Source: JAYFNU01 sp964458545
GTDB taxonomy: Bacteria; Bacillota; Clostridia; Oscillospirales; Ruminococcaceae
Direction: 5' to 3'
Assembly: GCA_964458545.1 (NCBI GenBank)
Contig: CAYWJF010000001.1
Location: 1-64,000 of the forward strand
Length of the DNA: 64,000 bases
In this document: one piece after another, positions 8,762 through 17,284 of the stretch
How the letters are laid out: every line of letters starts with the position of its first letter
Numbering within the stretch: position 1 is the first letter of the stretch
Notes under the pieces: generated by a model
The model's database searches: none
Seen by the model: the letters and a program-made list of their open reading frames with translations, nothing else
What the model was told of the DNA's origin: nothing
Translations under genes and position numbers: made by a program

Positions 8762-9391
8762 ATGAAAAACTCCGACTCCGTTTCCCTTCCCGTGGTAAGA
8801 CGGCTTCCCCGCTACTACCGCTTCCTCTCCGAGCTTAAAAAGAGCGGCATAGTCCGAATCTCTTCAAAGGAGCTTGCGCGGCAGATGAACCTTACCGCCT
8901 CGCAGATACGCCAAGACCTCAACTGCTTCGGCGGCTTCGGTCAGCAGGGCTACGGCTACAACGTAGACCAGCTCGCGAGCGAGATTGAAAGGATACTCTG
9001 CCTTGACAGCAACCTGCCGACAATACTTATCGGCGTCGGCAACTTAGGACGCGCGCTCTCCTCCTTCCTCTTTGAAGCAAAGGGGATAAAGCTTATAGGG
9101 CTCTTTGATAAAACGCCGAAGAACGTTACCGACCAGAACCCCGAGCTTGAGGTTATGAGCACCTCGCGGCTGGACGAATTCTGCGCGGCGAACAAGCCCG
9201 TGCTCGCTATTCTTTGCATACCGAGCGAACACGCGCAGGCTATGGCGGAAAAGCTCGTTTCCCTCGGAATACGCGGTTTTTGGAATTTCAGCCACGTCGA
9301 TTTAAGGCTTTCCGACAACATTAGCGTGGAGAATGTTCACCTCACCGACAGCCTTATGACCCTTTGCTACAACACAAACCAAAAGCTGTAA
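8762..9391 (+). CDS. rex: Redox-sensing transcriptional repressor Rex
   Basis: A 209-aa repressor that leaves DNA when the NADH/NAD ratio rises. The N-terminal winged helix (about 1-80) includes SKELARQMNLTASQIRQDL, and the Rossmann domain carries GVGNLGRALSS; the C-terminal swapped helix is present. Length is typical. It lies nine bases after icd in the same operon, an arrangement that would let Rex adjust the aconitase/IDH branch to NADH supply. A canonical Rex box (TTGTTAA, four bases, TTAACAA) was not found upstream of the operon; only the longer-spaced palindrome noted there. Confidence 0.96.
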   Translation: MKNSDSVSLPVVRRLPRYYRFLSELKKSGIVRISSKELARQMNLTASQIRQDLNCFGGFGQQGYGYNVDQLASEIERILCLDSNLPTILIGVGNLGRALSSFLFEAKGIKLIGLFDKTPKNVTDQNPELEVMSTSRLDEFCAANKPVLAILCIPSEHAQAMAEKLVSLGIRGFWNFSHVDLRLSDNISVENVHLTDSLMTLCYNTNQKL

Positions 9392-9393
9392 AC

Positions 9394-9424
9394 AAAAAGC
9401 GGGTATTCCCCGCTTTTTTTGTTT
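9394..9424 (+). terminator. Rho-independent terminator after rex
   Basis: GCGGG (9399-9403), loop TATTC, CCCGC (9409-9413), flanked by A-run and T-run that extend the stem. It closes the acn-icd-rex operon. Confidence 0.9.
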
Positions 9425-9478
9425 TTATGGTATAATAAAGGTACGGCAGAATACGACTTTTTGTTTTACGAGGACGCT

Positions 9479-10159
9479 ATGCAGAAGATTTTTATTGTTG
9501 AAGACGATAATACCATAGCCACGCTTTTAAAAGAGAGCCTTGACAAATGGGGCTTCAAGACCTACTTGTGCAAGGATTTTTCCACCGTGCTCGACGAGTT
9601 TTTAGCGGTTCAGCCGCACCTCGTGTTGCTCGATATTTCGCTTCCCTATTACAACGGTTTTTACTGGTGCGCCGAGATACGAAAGATAACGCGAACGCCG
9701 ATTATCTTCGTCTCCTCCCACACGGAAAGTATGGATATTGTAATGGCGGTCAATATGGGCGCGGACGATTATATAACAAAGCCCTTCTTCACCGACGTGC
9801 TTATTGCAAAGATTACGGCGGTGCTTCGCCGCGCCTACAACTACGCCGACGACGCGCTTACCCCCGTTATCTCCGCTAAGGGCGCGAGACTTAACCTCGC
9901 TACGGGCACCCTATCCTATAATGACACAGAAATAGAACTGACAAAAAACGAGCTTCGCATTCTGAATACCCTAATGGAGAGTAAGAACCGCATAATTTCG
10001 CGCGAGGCAATAATGAAAGCTCTTTGGGATTCCGAAAGCTTTATCGACGACAATACCCTTACGGTAAACATAAACCGCCTTAGAACAAAGCTTAAGGAAA
10101 ACGGTCTTGAGGACTTTATAAGCACTAAGAAAGGGCTTGGGTACTGTATAAATGATTAG
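9479..10159 (+). CDS. OmpR-family response regulator of a Bce-type module
   Basis: A 226-aa regulator: receiver domain 1-120 with acidic pair Glu8/Asp9/Asp10 and phosphoacceptor Asp52 (VLLDISLP), then an OmpR winged helix ending in TKKGLGYCI. The open frame extends further upstream, but MQKIFIVEDD at 9479 is the proper family start. It overlaps the kinase gene by eight bases. The kinase type and downstream BceAB-like transporter identify it as a BceR/BraR-like regulator of cell-wall peptide resistance. A TTACA-N4-TGTAA box in front of the transporter genes fits the known BceR site. A TATAAT at 9431-9436 is the likely -10 of this gene, with no clear -35. Confidence 0.9.
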   Translation: MQKIFIVEDDNTIATLLKESLDKWGFKTYLCKDFSTVLDEFLAVQPHLVLLDISLPYYNGFYWCAEIRKITRTPIIFVSSHTESMDIVMAVNMGADDYITKPFFTDVLIAKITAVLRRAYNYADDALTPVISAKGARLNLATGTLSYNDTEIELTKNELRILNTLMESKNRIISREAIMKALWDSESFIDDNTLTVNINRLRTKLKENGLEDFISTKKGLGYCIND

Positions 10160-11120
10160 GGGATATCTGCGATACCGCCGCACTATGCTCTGCGCGACGA
10201 TAGCGGCGCTGGGCGTTTTTCCGACGGTAATGCTACTCTGCGGAATTTCACTTAAAATCGTGCTTTACTCGGCGGGCGTTTATCTTTTTATTATCTTCGG
10301 CTTCGTCATATTTGACCTTTTCAGGTATTCCGCGAAGGTGCGGCGGCTCGCCGAAATAGAGAGCAACATTACCCGCACGATACACGAGTACCCAGCGAGC
10401 GAAAACAATATAGAACAGCTCTATTCTGGGATAATCGCTTCAATTTACCGTCTAATGGACAGCGAGCGGCGCGACCTTATTGCTTCCTACGGCGAGCAGG
10501 TCGATTACTACACCATGTGGCTGCACCAGATAAAGACGCCTATTTCGGCTATGCGTCTCGCTATAGAGAACGACGAGCATAAAAACCCCGTATATGAGCA
10601 GGAGCTTTTTAAAATTGAACGGTATGTCGAGATGGCGCTTCAATACGTCAAGCTGAAAAATATCGAAAACGACCTTAGGCTTGAGGGATACGACCTCGAC
10701 GAGATAATTCTTGAATGCGTAAAGAAATACTCAACGCCGTTTATATACAAAAATCTTTCGGTGGACTTCAAGCGAACCGAATTAAATGTAATTACGGATA
10801 AGAAGTGGCTTTCCTTTATTATAGAGCAGCTTTTGAGCAACGCCGTAAAGTACACTATGACAGGTGGGCTAAAGATATACAAGGAAGGCTACGGCTTTAC
10901 CATAGAGGACAGCGGAATAGGCATACGCTCGGAGGATTTAGCTCGTATCTTTGAAAAGGGCTACACGGGCTACAACGGCAGACTTGACGGGCGCGCAAGC
11001 GGACTTGGATTATATATGGCGAACAATATAGCCAAAACGCTGAACATTACCCTTTCGGTAAAATCAAAGGTTTCAAAGGGGACGAAAATGACAATAACCT
11101 TCTCGAAGCCCGAGGGCTGA
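10152..11120 (+). CDS. Intramembrane-sensing histidine kinase (BceS-like)
   Basis: A 322-aa kinase with two N-terminal membrane helices (about 12-32 and 36-56) and almost no extracellular loop, the hallmark of kinases that sense through a partner ABC transporter. The phosphoacceptor is His125 in WLHQIKTPIS, a segment typical of the BceS group. The ATPase domain shows an N-box (EQLLSNAVKYT), G1 (EDSGIGI) and G2 (SGLGLYMANNI). It is followed by bceAB-like genes after a 116-bp regulatory gap. Expected role: receive the transport state of the BceAB-like pump and phosphorylate the preceding regulator. Confidence 0.93.
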   Translation: MIRGYLRYRRTMLCATIAALGVFPTVMLLCGISLKIVLYSAGVYLFIIFGFVIFDLFRYSAKVRRLAEIESNITRTIHEYPASENNIEQLYSGIIASIYRLMDSERRDLIASYGEQVDYYTMWLHQIKTPISAMRLAIENDEHKNPVYEQELFKIERYVEMALQYVKLKNIENDLRLEGYDLDEIILECVKKYSTPFIYKNLSVDFKRTELNVITDKKWLSFIIEQLLSNAVKYTMTGGLKIYKEGYGFTIEDSGIGIRSEDLARIFEKGYTGYNGRLDGRASGLGLYMANNIAKTLNITLSVKSKVSKGTKMTITFSKPEG

Positions 11121-11126
11121 CGAAGG

Positions 11127-11140
11127 TTACATAAATGTAA
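11127..11140 (+). promoter_or_regulatory. BceR-like operator
   Basis: TTACA (11127-11131), TAAA, TGTAA (11136-11140) exactly fits the published BceR-type pattern TnACA-N4-TGTAA. A second half-site AAATGTAAG at 11153-11161 repeats the one at 11133-11141, exactly 20 bp away on the same helix face. Confidence 0.75.
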
Positions 11141-11146
11141 GATTAG

Positions 11147-11229
11147 ACGGAGAAATGTAAGCCAAAGTTATGGCAGTTCATTTCTCCGTTTTCTATAATG
11201 TTATTGTAAAAAGTTGAAATCGAAAGGGA
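11147..11229 (+). promoter_or_regulatory. Stem-loop overlapping the transporter promoter
   Basis: ACGGAGAAATG (11147-11157) pairs perfectly with CATTTCTCCGT (11179-11189); inside the loop GCCA and TGGC pair as well. A short T-stretch follows, so it could terminate the regulator-kinase transcript. The -10 TATAAT (11194-11199) of the transporter genes starts five bases after the stem. RBS AAAGGGA is at 11223-11229. Confidence 0.7.
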
Positions 11230-11236
11230 TTTAAAA

Positions 11237-12004
11237 ATGGAACTTCTCGAGGTTAAACACATTAAAAAGGTCTACAACACCCGCTTCGGCTCACAGCAGT
11301 GCGTAGCATTAAAGGACGTAAGCTTCAACGTCGCTGACGGCGAGTTTGTAGCTATTATGGGCGCGTCCGGCTCCGGCAAGACGACGCTGCTTAACATACT
11401 CGCGTCGCTCGACAAGCCCACCGAGGGCGAGGTCATTTTAGAGGGCACAAGCTTCAATATTATTAAGGACCGCGAGCTTTCGCAGTTTAGAAGAACTAAC
11501 CTTGGCTTTGTTTTTCAGGACTTTAACCTACTCGACACCTTCTCGGTAAAGGATAATATACTTCTTCCGTTAGTGCTTTCAAATACGCCTATCGCGACGA
11601 TGAACGAAAAGCTTGCGCCGATTGTCAAAGGTCTTGGCATAGATACGCTGCTTGAAAAATTCCCCTATGAAATAAGCGGCGGCGAAAAACAGCGCGTTGC
11701 GGTTGCCCGCGCCGTCATAACCAACCCGAAGCTTCTTCTTGCGGACGAGCCTACGGGCGCGCTCGATTCAAAGGCGTCGGCTAACCTTCTTAAAAAGTTC
11801 AGCGAGCTTAACGCCGCGGGACAGACAATACTTATGGTAACCCATAGCACAAACGCCGCAAGCTACGCAAACCGCGTGATTTTCATTAAGGACGGCGAGC
11901 TGTTTAACCAGATTTATAAGGGCGACATGACAAGAAAGGAATTCTTCGACAGAATTATCTCCAGCCTTGCCGTGCTAAGCGACGGGGGTGTTGACATTGG
12001 GTAA
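11237..12004 (+). CDS. ABC transporter ATPase, BceA-like
   Basis: A 255-aa MacB/BceA-type ATPase. Walker A is GASGSGKTTLLN, the Q-loop follows in FVFQDFNLL, the signature is ISGGEKQRVAVARA and Walker B LLADEPTGALDS. Together with the FtsX-type permease it should form the pump that frees or removes lipid II-cycle antimicrobial peptides and signals to the kinase. The permease gene begins within its last codons (17-bp overlap), so the two are coupled. The upstream region carries the BceR-like operator. Confidence 0.94.
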   Translation: MELLEVKHIKKVYNTRFGSQQCVALKDVSFNVADGEFVAIMGASGSGKTTLLNILASLDKPTEGEVILEGTSFNIIKDRELSQFRRTNLGFVFQDFNLLDTFSVKDNILLPLVLSNTPIATMNEKLAPIVKGLGIDTLLEKFPYEISGGEKQRVAVARAVITNPKLLLADEPTGALDSKASANLLKKFSELNAAGQTILMVTHSTNAASYANRVIFIKDGELFNQIYKGDMTRKEFFDRIISSLAVLSDGGVDIG

Positions 12005-14033
12005 CCGCTTCTACTGGCGGCTTGCGAAGAACAACCTTGTAAGAAACCGCCAGATGTACTTTCCCTACGTTGTGGCGACGGCGATTATGTCGTCTATGTT
12101 CTTTATAATTAACAACACACTCGACTCCAAAAGCGTAGACAACGTAAACTACGGCGGAACGCTTGGCTTTATGCTTATGATAGGCAGAGTAATAATGTCG
12201 CTGTTTACTATCGGCTTTATGCTCTACATTAACAGCTTTCTCATTAAACGGCGCAAAAAGGAATTTGGACTTTACGGTATACTCGGACTTGAAAAGCGCC
12301 ACGTCTGCAAAATAGTAAGGATAGAAAGCTTCTTCTTAAACGGAGCCTCTCTGCTTCTCGGTCTCTTCTGCGGCACCGTCTTCGGGCGGCTGATATTTAT
12401 GGCGCTTATGAAGATAACCACCATAGCGGACGGCGAATTTAAGCTTTCCCTTTCCGCCTACGCGGTAACTGCCGCGATGTTCATAATTATCTTTATAATT
12501 TCTACCGTATATAACCAGCTTCAAGTACGTCTCGCAAACCCCATAGACCTTATTAACGGCGAGAAGAAGGGTGAAAAGAAACCTCGCGGTCTTGTGCCTA
12601 TCTCAATAATCGGCGTTATCTGTCTTCTCACCGCGTACGGCGTTTCGATTTTCACAAAGCTCGGCGCTTTAGCAATTACCCTCTTCTGGCCATGCGTGCT
12701 TTTAGTCATTATCGGAACAAGCTGCCTCTTTAGGGCAGGCTGTCAGGTCTTTCTCGGAGCGCTTAAAAAGAATGAAAAATTCTATTATAAGCCCGAAAAC
12801 TTCATCTCGGTTTCCTCCCTTCGCTACCGTTTAAAGCAGAACGCCTCGGCGCTTTATAATATCTGTATCCTTTGTACAATGGTGCTCGTAACGGTTTCGG
12901 GAGTCTGCTCCCTTTACTTCGGGCAGGAATCCATCCTCGCCAAGCAGAACCCCCACGATACCTCGATAGAGATAGCCTACGACAGGCGTCTTGATATGCC
13001 CGACACTACCGACGCTGAAAACGCCGTGCGTGAATACGCTAAGGAAACTGGCGTGGAAATTGAGGAAATGTATTCCTACTACGCTATGCGCGACTCTATC
13101 GCGCTTGTGGACGGAAAATTTCTTTTTGAGGGCACGAGCGGGGAATATGACGAGCTTGAGGTTGTCAATTACGATAAGATGTACCCGCTGTTTATCATTC
13201 TCGAAGATGACTTTAATAAAATATCGGGAAAAGGTATCAGCCTTAAGCCCGAGGAATTATTAGTGCTTACCGATAAGCAGGTGAACGACAACGCGCTTAA
13301 TATTAACGGAAATCGTTACACGGTAAAGCAGGTACTTTCCGATACCTCCTTTACCCACTGCAAAAACAGCGAGCTCAATAACGGTATATTCTTTGTGGCG
13401 CACGACCTTGAAAGCGCGACGGCTCTTCGCTACGCGGTAAACCCCGACCTTCCGACAGATAAGTTCTACGGCGAGTTCACGGGCTACCATGACGTGGTTA
13501 TTAACTACTCGGGCGGAAGAAGTGAGGCGTTAGAGTTCGGCACAAACGCAGACAACCTTTACTTCGACACGATAAGTACCCAGCTTTCAGGCGCAAGCTA
13601 CACCTCAACAGATATAAACGTTAACCGCGTGGACAGCAACGTTACCTACGGCGGACTCCTCTTCCTCGGTATCTTCTTCGCGCTTCTCTTCTTGGTCAAC
13701 ACGGTTATTATTATGTACTTCAAGCAGGTAAGCGAGGGCTACGAGGACCGCGAGCGGTTCGTTATCCTTCAAAAGGTCGGCATGAGTGACAAGGAGGTAC
13801 GCCGCACGATTAACAAGCAGGTAATAACAATGTTCTTCCTGCCGCTCGGCGTTGCGCTTGTTCACCTTCTCGCGGCGAGCAATATGCTCGTGAAGATACT
13901 TTCAGCGCTTATTCTTACCGAGTTTTCTACGGTGCTTTTATCTATTCTCATTACGGCGGCGGTCTTCTCGGTTGTGTATGTACTTGTGTTTAACTCTACG
14001 GCAAAGGTTTATTACAGACTTGTAAAGTGGTGA
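11988..14033 (+). CDS. ABC transporter permease, BceB-like (FtsX domains)
   Basis: A 681-aa permease with the BceB plan: an N-terminal membrane helix and FtsX unit, further helices around 200-320, one large extracellular domain (about 325-550) and three C-terminal helices. The start is a TTG at 11988-ish as read here (MLTLGNRFYWRLAKNNLVRN); a start a few codons later is possible. The big extracellular domain is the part that sets peptide specificity in this family, and is poorly conserved, so the ligand cannot be named. It overlaps bceA-like and runs into the GT51 gene. Confidence 0.92.
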   Translation: MLTLGNRFYWRLAKNNLVRNRQMYFPYVVATAIMSSMFFIINNTLDSKSVDNVNYGGTLGFMLMIGRVIMSLFTIGFMLYINSFLIKRRKKEFGLYGILGLEKRHVCKIVRIESFFLNGASLLLGLFCGTVFGRLIFMALMKITTIADGEFKLSLSAYAVTAAMFIIIFIISTVYNQLQVRLANPIDLINGEKKGEKKPRGLVPISIIGVICLLTAYGVSIFTKLGALAITLFWPCVLLVIIGTSCLFRAGCQVFLGALKKNEKFYYKPENFISVSSLRYRLKQNASALYNICILCTMVLVTVSGVCSLYFGQESILAKQNPHDTSIEIAYDRRLDMPDTTDAENAVREYAKETGVEIEEMYSYYAMRDSIALVDGKFLFEGTSGEYDELEVVNYDKMYPLFIILEDDFNKISGKGISLKPEELLVLTDKQVNDNALNINGNRYTVKQVLSDTSFTHCKNSELNNGIFFVAHDLESATALRYAVNPDLPTDKFYGEFTGYHDVVINYSGGRSEALEFGTNADNLYFDTISTQLSGASYTSTDINVNRVDSNVTYGGLLFLGIFFALLFLVNTVIIMYFKQVSEGYEDRERFVILQKVGMSDKEVRRTINKQVITMFFLPLGVALVHLLAASNMLVKILSALILTEFSTVLLSILITAAVFSVVYVLVFNSTAKVYYRLVKW

Positions 14034-14038
14034 AATTA

Positions 14039-14707
14039 ATGGAGATTACAGCGACGCCCGCGAAAAGGCGTGAAAAAAAGAAGATATCTGTTTCGGTAAA
14101 GCGTGTTATTGGCGCGGCGCTTGCCCTGCTTTTCTTCGCGGGAACGGCGTTTGCGGCGGGCAAGCTGTATCCGATAGTAGACGGCGGCTACGAAATGTAC
14201 GCCGAAGCCTTCGATGAGCAGGATTTTCTCTCAACTGTGGCGGATATCCGCGAGGACACAAGCTTCGTTTCGCTCGACAGAATAGACGACGCTTTCCTCG
14301 AAAAACTTATAGACGCGGAGGACCACCGCTTCTACTACCATTGTGGAATTGACCTTATCGCACTCGGACGCGCCTTTACAGCGAATATGCTCTGCGGAAG
14401 GGTTGTTGAGGGCGGTAGTACGATAACCCAACAGCTCTGCAAAAACCTCTTCTTCTCGCACGAGCAAACCTACGAAAGAAAGGTCGCTGAGGTTTTCACC
14501 TCGTTTAGAGTAGAAAATCTGCTTACCAAGGACGAGATACTTGAGCTTTACTGCAACATTATCTACTTTGGCGAGGACTGTTACGGAATTAGCGAAGCGA
14601 GTTACCACTACTTCGGCGTTTCCCCCTCAGCGCTTACCGACGAGCAGGCGACGGCGCTTGTAAGAACTATTCCCTCGCCCGAAACAAGAAATCCTAACCA
14701 ACTATAA
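14039..14707 (+). CDS. Monofunctional peptidoglycan glycosyltransferase (GT51)
   Basis: A 222-aa protein with a basic N-terminus, one membrane helix (about 24-42) and a GT51 domain that polymerises lipid II. Catalytic Glu94 lies in AEDHRFYYHCGID; the second motif is GGSTITQQLCKNLFF and the third NIIYFGEDCYGI. There is no transpeptidase domain. Upstream GTG codons at 14027 and 14030 would overlap the permease; the ATG at 14039 is chosen but the ribosome site is weak, so the start is uncertain. It follows bceB-like at once, so it should be induced with the peptide-resistance pump and help rebuild wall under attack. A classical bifunctional PBP truncated at its C-terminus is the alternative, but the end looks natural. 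Confidence 0.88.
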   Translation: MEITATPAKRREKKKISVSVKRVIGAALALLFFAGTAFAAGKLYPIVDGGYEMYAEAFDEQDFLSTVADIREDTSFVSLDRIDDAFLEKLIDAEDHRFYYHCGIDLIALGRAFTANMLCGRVVEGGSTITQQLCKNLFFSHEQTYERKVAEVFTSFRVENLLTKDEILELYCNIIYFGEDCYGISEASYHYFGVSPSALTDEQATALVRTIPSPETRNPNQL

Positions 14708-15040
14708 ATAAACAAAGACCGTTAGGCAACGCAATTTTTATTTTCACAAAAGGAATATACGCGAAGCGGATATTCTCAATAACAAAGACCGTTAGGTAAC
14801 ACCACTTCATTTTTCGTAAAAGGAATATTCGCGAAGCGGATATTTTCAATAACAAAGACCGTTAGGCAACGCCACTTCGATTTTCACAAAAGGAATATAC
14901 GCGAAGCGGATATTCTCAATAACAAAGACCGTTAGGTAACACCACTTCATTTTTCGTAAAAGGAATATTCGCGAAGCGGATATTTTCAATAACAAAGACC
15001 GTTAGGCAACGCCACTTCGATTTTCGTAAAAGGAATATAC

Positions 15041-15140
15041 NNNNNNNNNNNNNNNNNNNNNNNNNNNNNNNNNNNNNNNNNNNNNNNNNNNNNNNNNNNN
15101 NNNNNNNNNNNNNNNNNNNNNNNNNNNNNNNNNNNNNNNN
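15041..15140. other. Assembly gap (100 N) inside the tandem repeat
   Basis: Exactly 100 N, a usual placeholder; the flanks are the two halves of one 70-bp unit, so the true size is likely zero or a multiple of 70 bp. Confidence 0.95.
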
Positions 15141-15229
15141 GCGAAGCGGATATTCTCAATAACAAAGACCGTTAGGCAACGCCACTTCGATTTTCGTAAA
15201 AGGAATATTTGCGAAGCGGATATTCTCAA

Positions 15230-15269
15230 TAACAAAGACCGTTAGGCAACGCCTAACGGTCTTTGTTTA
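15230..15269. terminator. Bidirectional terminator of GT51 and feoB
   Basis: AACAAAGACCGTTAGGC (15231-15247), loop AAC, and its perfect complement (15251-15267) form a 17-bp stem flanked by TTTAT/ATAAA. It serves the plus-strand Bce operon and the minus-strand feoAB operon. Confidence 0.88.
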
Positions 15270-15271
15270 TG

Positions 15272-17284
15272 TTACCTTACAAACAGTAGTCCTACATTAT
15301 ACACCGCGAAAGAAACCAACCACGCTATGCCTGTTTGGGTCGCCATAGCGGCAAGCGCGCCCATAAAGCTATTAAGTTCACGTCTTATCGCCGCCATTGC
15401 CGCGACGCACGGCATATACAAAAGCGTGAACACAAGGAAGCTAAATGCCGCGAGCGGCGAGATTATCCCCTGCATGACCGCTGAGAGGCTCTCTGCGCCA
15501 TTTGCGCCGACCAACACCGTAAGGGTGCTTACCACCGCTTCCTTCGCCGTAAGCCCCGTTAAAAGCGCCGTGGACATACGCCAATCTCCGAACCCGAGAG
15601 GCGCGAAGACAGGCGCTATCGCCGTGCCTATTACTCCGAGCATACTTTCTGCGCCGTTTTCAACGGGCACAAGACGGGAATTGAAGGTCTGAAGCACCCA
15701 AATCACTATAGTAGCGACGAAGATTATTGTGAACGCCTTTTTTATGAAATCCTTCGCCCGCTCCCACATATGTAGCCCTACGTTTCGTGCCGATGGGAAG
15801 CGGTAGGCGGGAAGCTCCATTACAAAGGGCGTAGACTCCGCCTTAAAAATATTCTTAAAGCATAACCCATAAAGCACGCCGATAACCATACCCAAAATGT
15901 ACAGCGCTATCATAACGAGCGCCTTATGCTCCGCAAAGAAGATATCGGTTATCATAGCGTATATCGGAAGCTTTGCGCTGCAGGACATAAACGGAACAAT
16001 AAGCATTGTCATCCTTCGGTCGCGGTCGCTCGAAAGGGTTCTTGTCGCCATAATGGCAGGAACGGAGCAGCCGAAGCCAATAACCATAGGCACGAAGGAG
16101 CGCCCAGAAAGCCCAAGCTTTCGAAGCAGCTTATCCATTATATATGCGACACGCGCCATATAGCCCGTGTCCTCAAGCACAGACAGAAAGAAGAAAAGTA
16201 TGAGTATTGTCGGCAGGAAGGAAAGCACGCTTCCCACACCCGCGAAGATACCGTCGATAACAAGCGAGCGGACAAGCTCTGGCGCGTTGACCTTTATTAA
16301 AAGCGCCTGCATTCCGTTCGTGGCAAGGGTGATTAAACCCTCCATAACACCCGAAAGGAACTGACCGAGCACCCCGAAGGTAAGCCAGAAGATAAGAAGC
16401 ATAACAAGGAGAAAAATCGGAATAGCGAAAACGCGGTGGGTAAGTAGCTTATCAAGCTTGACCGAGCGCGCCTGCCCTATCGTCTGCTCCGGCTTAGTGA
16501 CGTTCGCGCGGCATACGCCGTCAATAAAGGCGTAGCGCATATCCGCAAGCGCTGCCTCACGGTCGGTACCGAGATTTTTCTCCATTACCGAAACGCTAAA
16601 TTCTATCTGCTTTCTTTCGTCGCTTGAAAGAGAGAGAAGTTTTTCGGTCGGCGCGTCACCCTCGGTAAGCTTCGTCGCGGCGTAACGCTCGGGAAGCCCC
16701 GCCTTCTTTGCCTTAGGCGCAATAAGCTTTGCGATTGAGTGTATCGCCTGATGAACCGCGCCGCCCTCGCAGAAATCGACCTTTCTCGGACGTATCTTGT
16801 CCTTTGCGTGTTTGACAGCTACAGCTATAAGCTCCTCTATGCCGTCGCCCTTGCTCGCAGAGATTGGCACAACGGGAACACCGAGCGCCTCAGAGAGCCC
16901 CGCAAGGTTAATCTCCTGATGATTCTCCTTAACCTCGTCCATCATATTTAGCGCTATTACCGTCGGAATATAAAGCTCCAGCACCTGTAAGGAAAGGTAG
17001 AGATTCCTTTCAAGGTTGGTAGCGTCTACTATGTTTATTATCCCGTCTGGGCGCTCATTAATAAGAAAATCCCTCGTTACAACCTCCTCGGAGGTGTAGG
17101 GGGAAAGAGAGTATATTCCCGGTAAATCGACTACGGAAGCGTCGGCGTTTTTCACCGCGCCCTCCTTCTTCTCCACCGTGACGCCGGGAAAGTTCCCAAC
17201 GTGCTGATTAGAGCCGGTGAGCGCGTTGAAAAGTGTCGTCTTGCCGCAGTTTTGGTTGCCTATAAGCGCAAAGGTCAAGCTCAT
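15272..17284 (-). CDS. feoB: Ferrous iron transport protein FeoB
   Basis: A 670-aa Fe(II) transporter. The N-terminal G domain has G1 GNQNCGKT (8-15), G3 DLPG and G4 NMMDE, followed by a helical regulator domain and two Gate/core membrane blocks from about residue 275, including the SCSAKLPIY-type cysteine segment (MSCSAKLPIYAM). The length is typical. It directly follows feoA with no spacer. The promoter and two palindromes upstream of feoA, next to a DtxR-family gene, point to metal-dependent repression. It ends at the shared hairpin terminator. Confidence 0.97.
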   Translation of the reverse strand: MSLTFALIGNQNCGKTTLFNALTGSNQHVGNFPGVTVEKKEGAVKNADASVVDLPGIYSLSPYTSEEVVTRDFLINERPDGIINIVDATNLERNLYLSLQVLELYIPTVIALNMMDEVKENHQEINLAGLSEALGVPVVPISASKGDGIEELIAVAVKHAKDKIRPRKVDFCEGGAVHQAIHSIAKLIAPKAKKAGLPERYAATKLTEGDAPTEKLLSLSSDERKQIEFSVSVMEKNLGTDREAALADMRYAFIDGVCRANVTKPEQTIGQARSVKLDKLLTHRVFAIPIFLLVMLLIFWLTFGVLGQFLSGVMEGLITLATNGMQALLIKVNAPELVRSLVIDGIFAGVGSVLSFLPTILILFFFLSVLEDTGYMARVAYIMDKLLRKLGLSGRSFVPMVIGFGCSVPAIMATRTLSSDRDRRMTMLIVPFMSCSAKLPIYAMITDIFFAEHKALVMIALYILGMVIGVLYGLCFKNIFKAESTPFVMELPAYRFPSARNVGLHMWERAKDFIKKAFTIIFVATIVIWVLQTFNSRLVPVENGAESMLGVIGTAIAPVFAPLGFGDWRMSTALLTGLTAKEAVVSTLTVLVGANGAESLSAVMQGIISPLAAFSFLVFTLLYMPCVAAMAAIRRELNSFMGALAAMATQTGIAWLVSFAVYNVGLLFVR

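Larger units (their letters stand above)
14711..15269 (+). repeat. 70-bp tandem repeat array built on a terminator arm
   Basis: Units start at 14711, 14781, 14851, 14921, 14991, 15161 and 15231, each with AACAAAGACCGTTAGG, at exactly 70 bp. Two variants alternate (GGCAACGCC...ATATAC versus GGTAACACC...ATATTC), giving a 140-bp higher-order period. Each unit holds a hairpin around GCGAAGC with arms GAATAT and ATATTC. The last copy joins its reverse complement to form a bidirectional terminator. A run of 100 N (15041-15140) hides an unknown number of units. It fills the space between the convergent GT51 and feoB genes. Confidence 0.92.

Noticed and set aside
14711..15269. CRISPR array
   Set aside because: Units are contiguous 70-bp near-identical repeats without variable spacers, and no cas genes are present.
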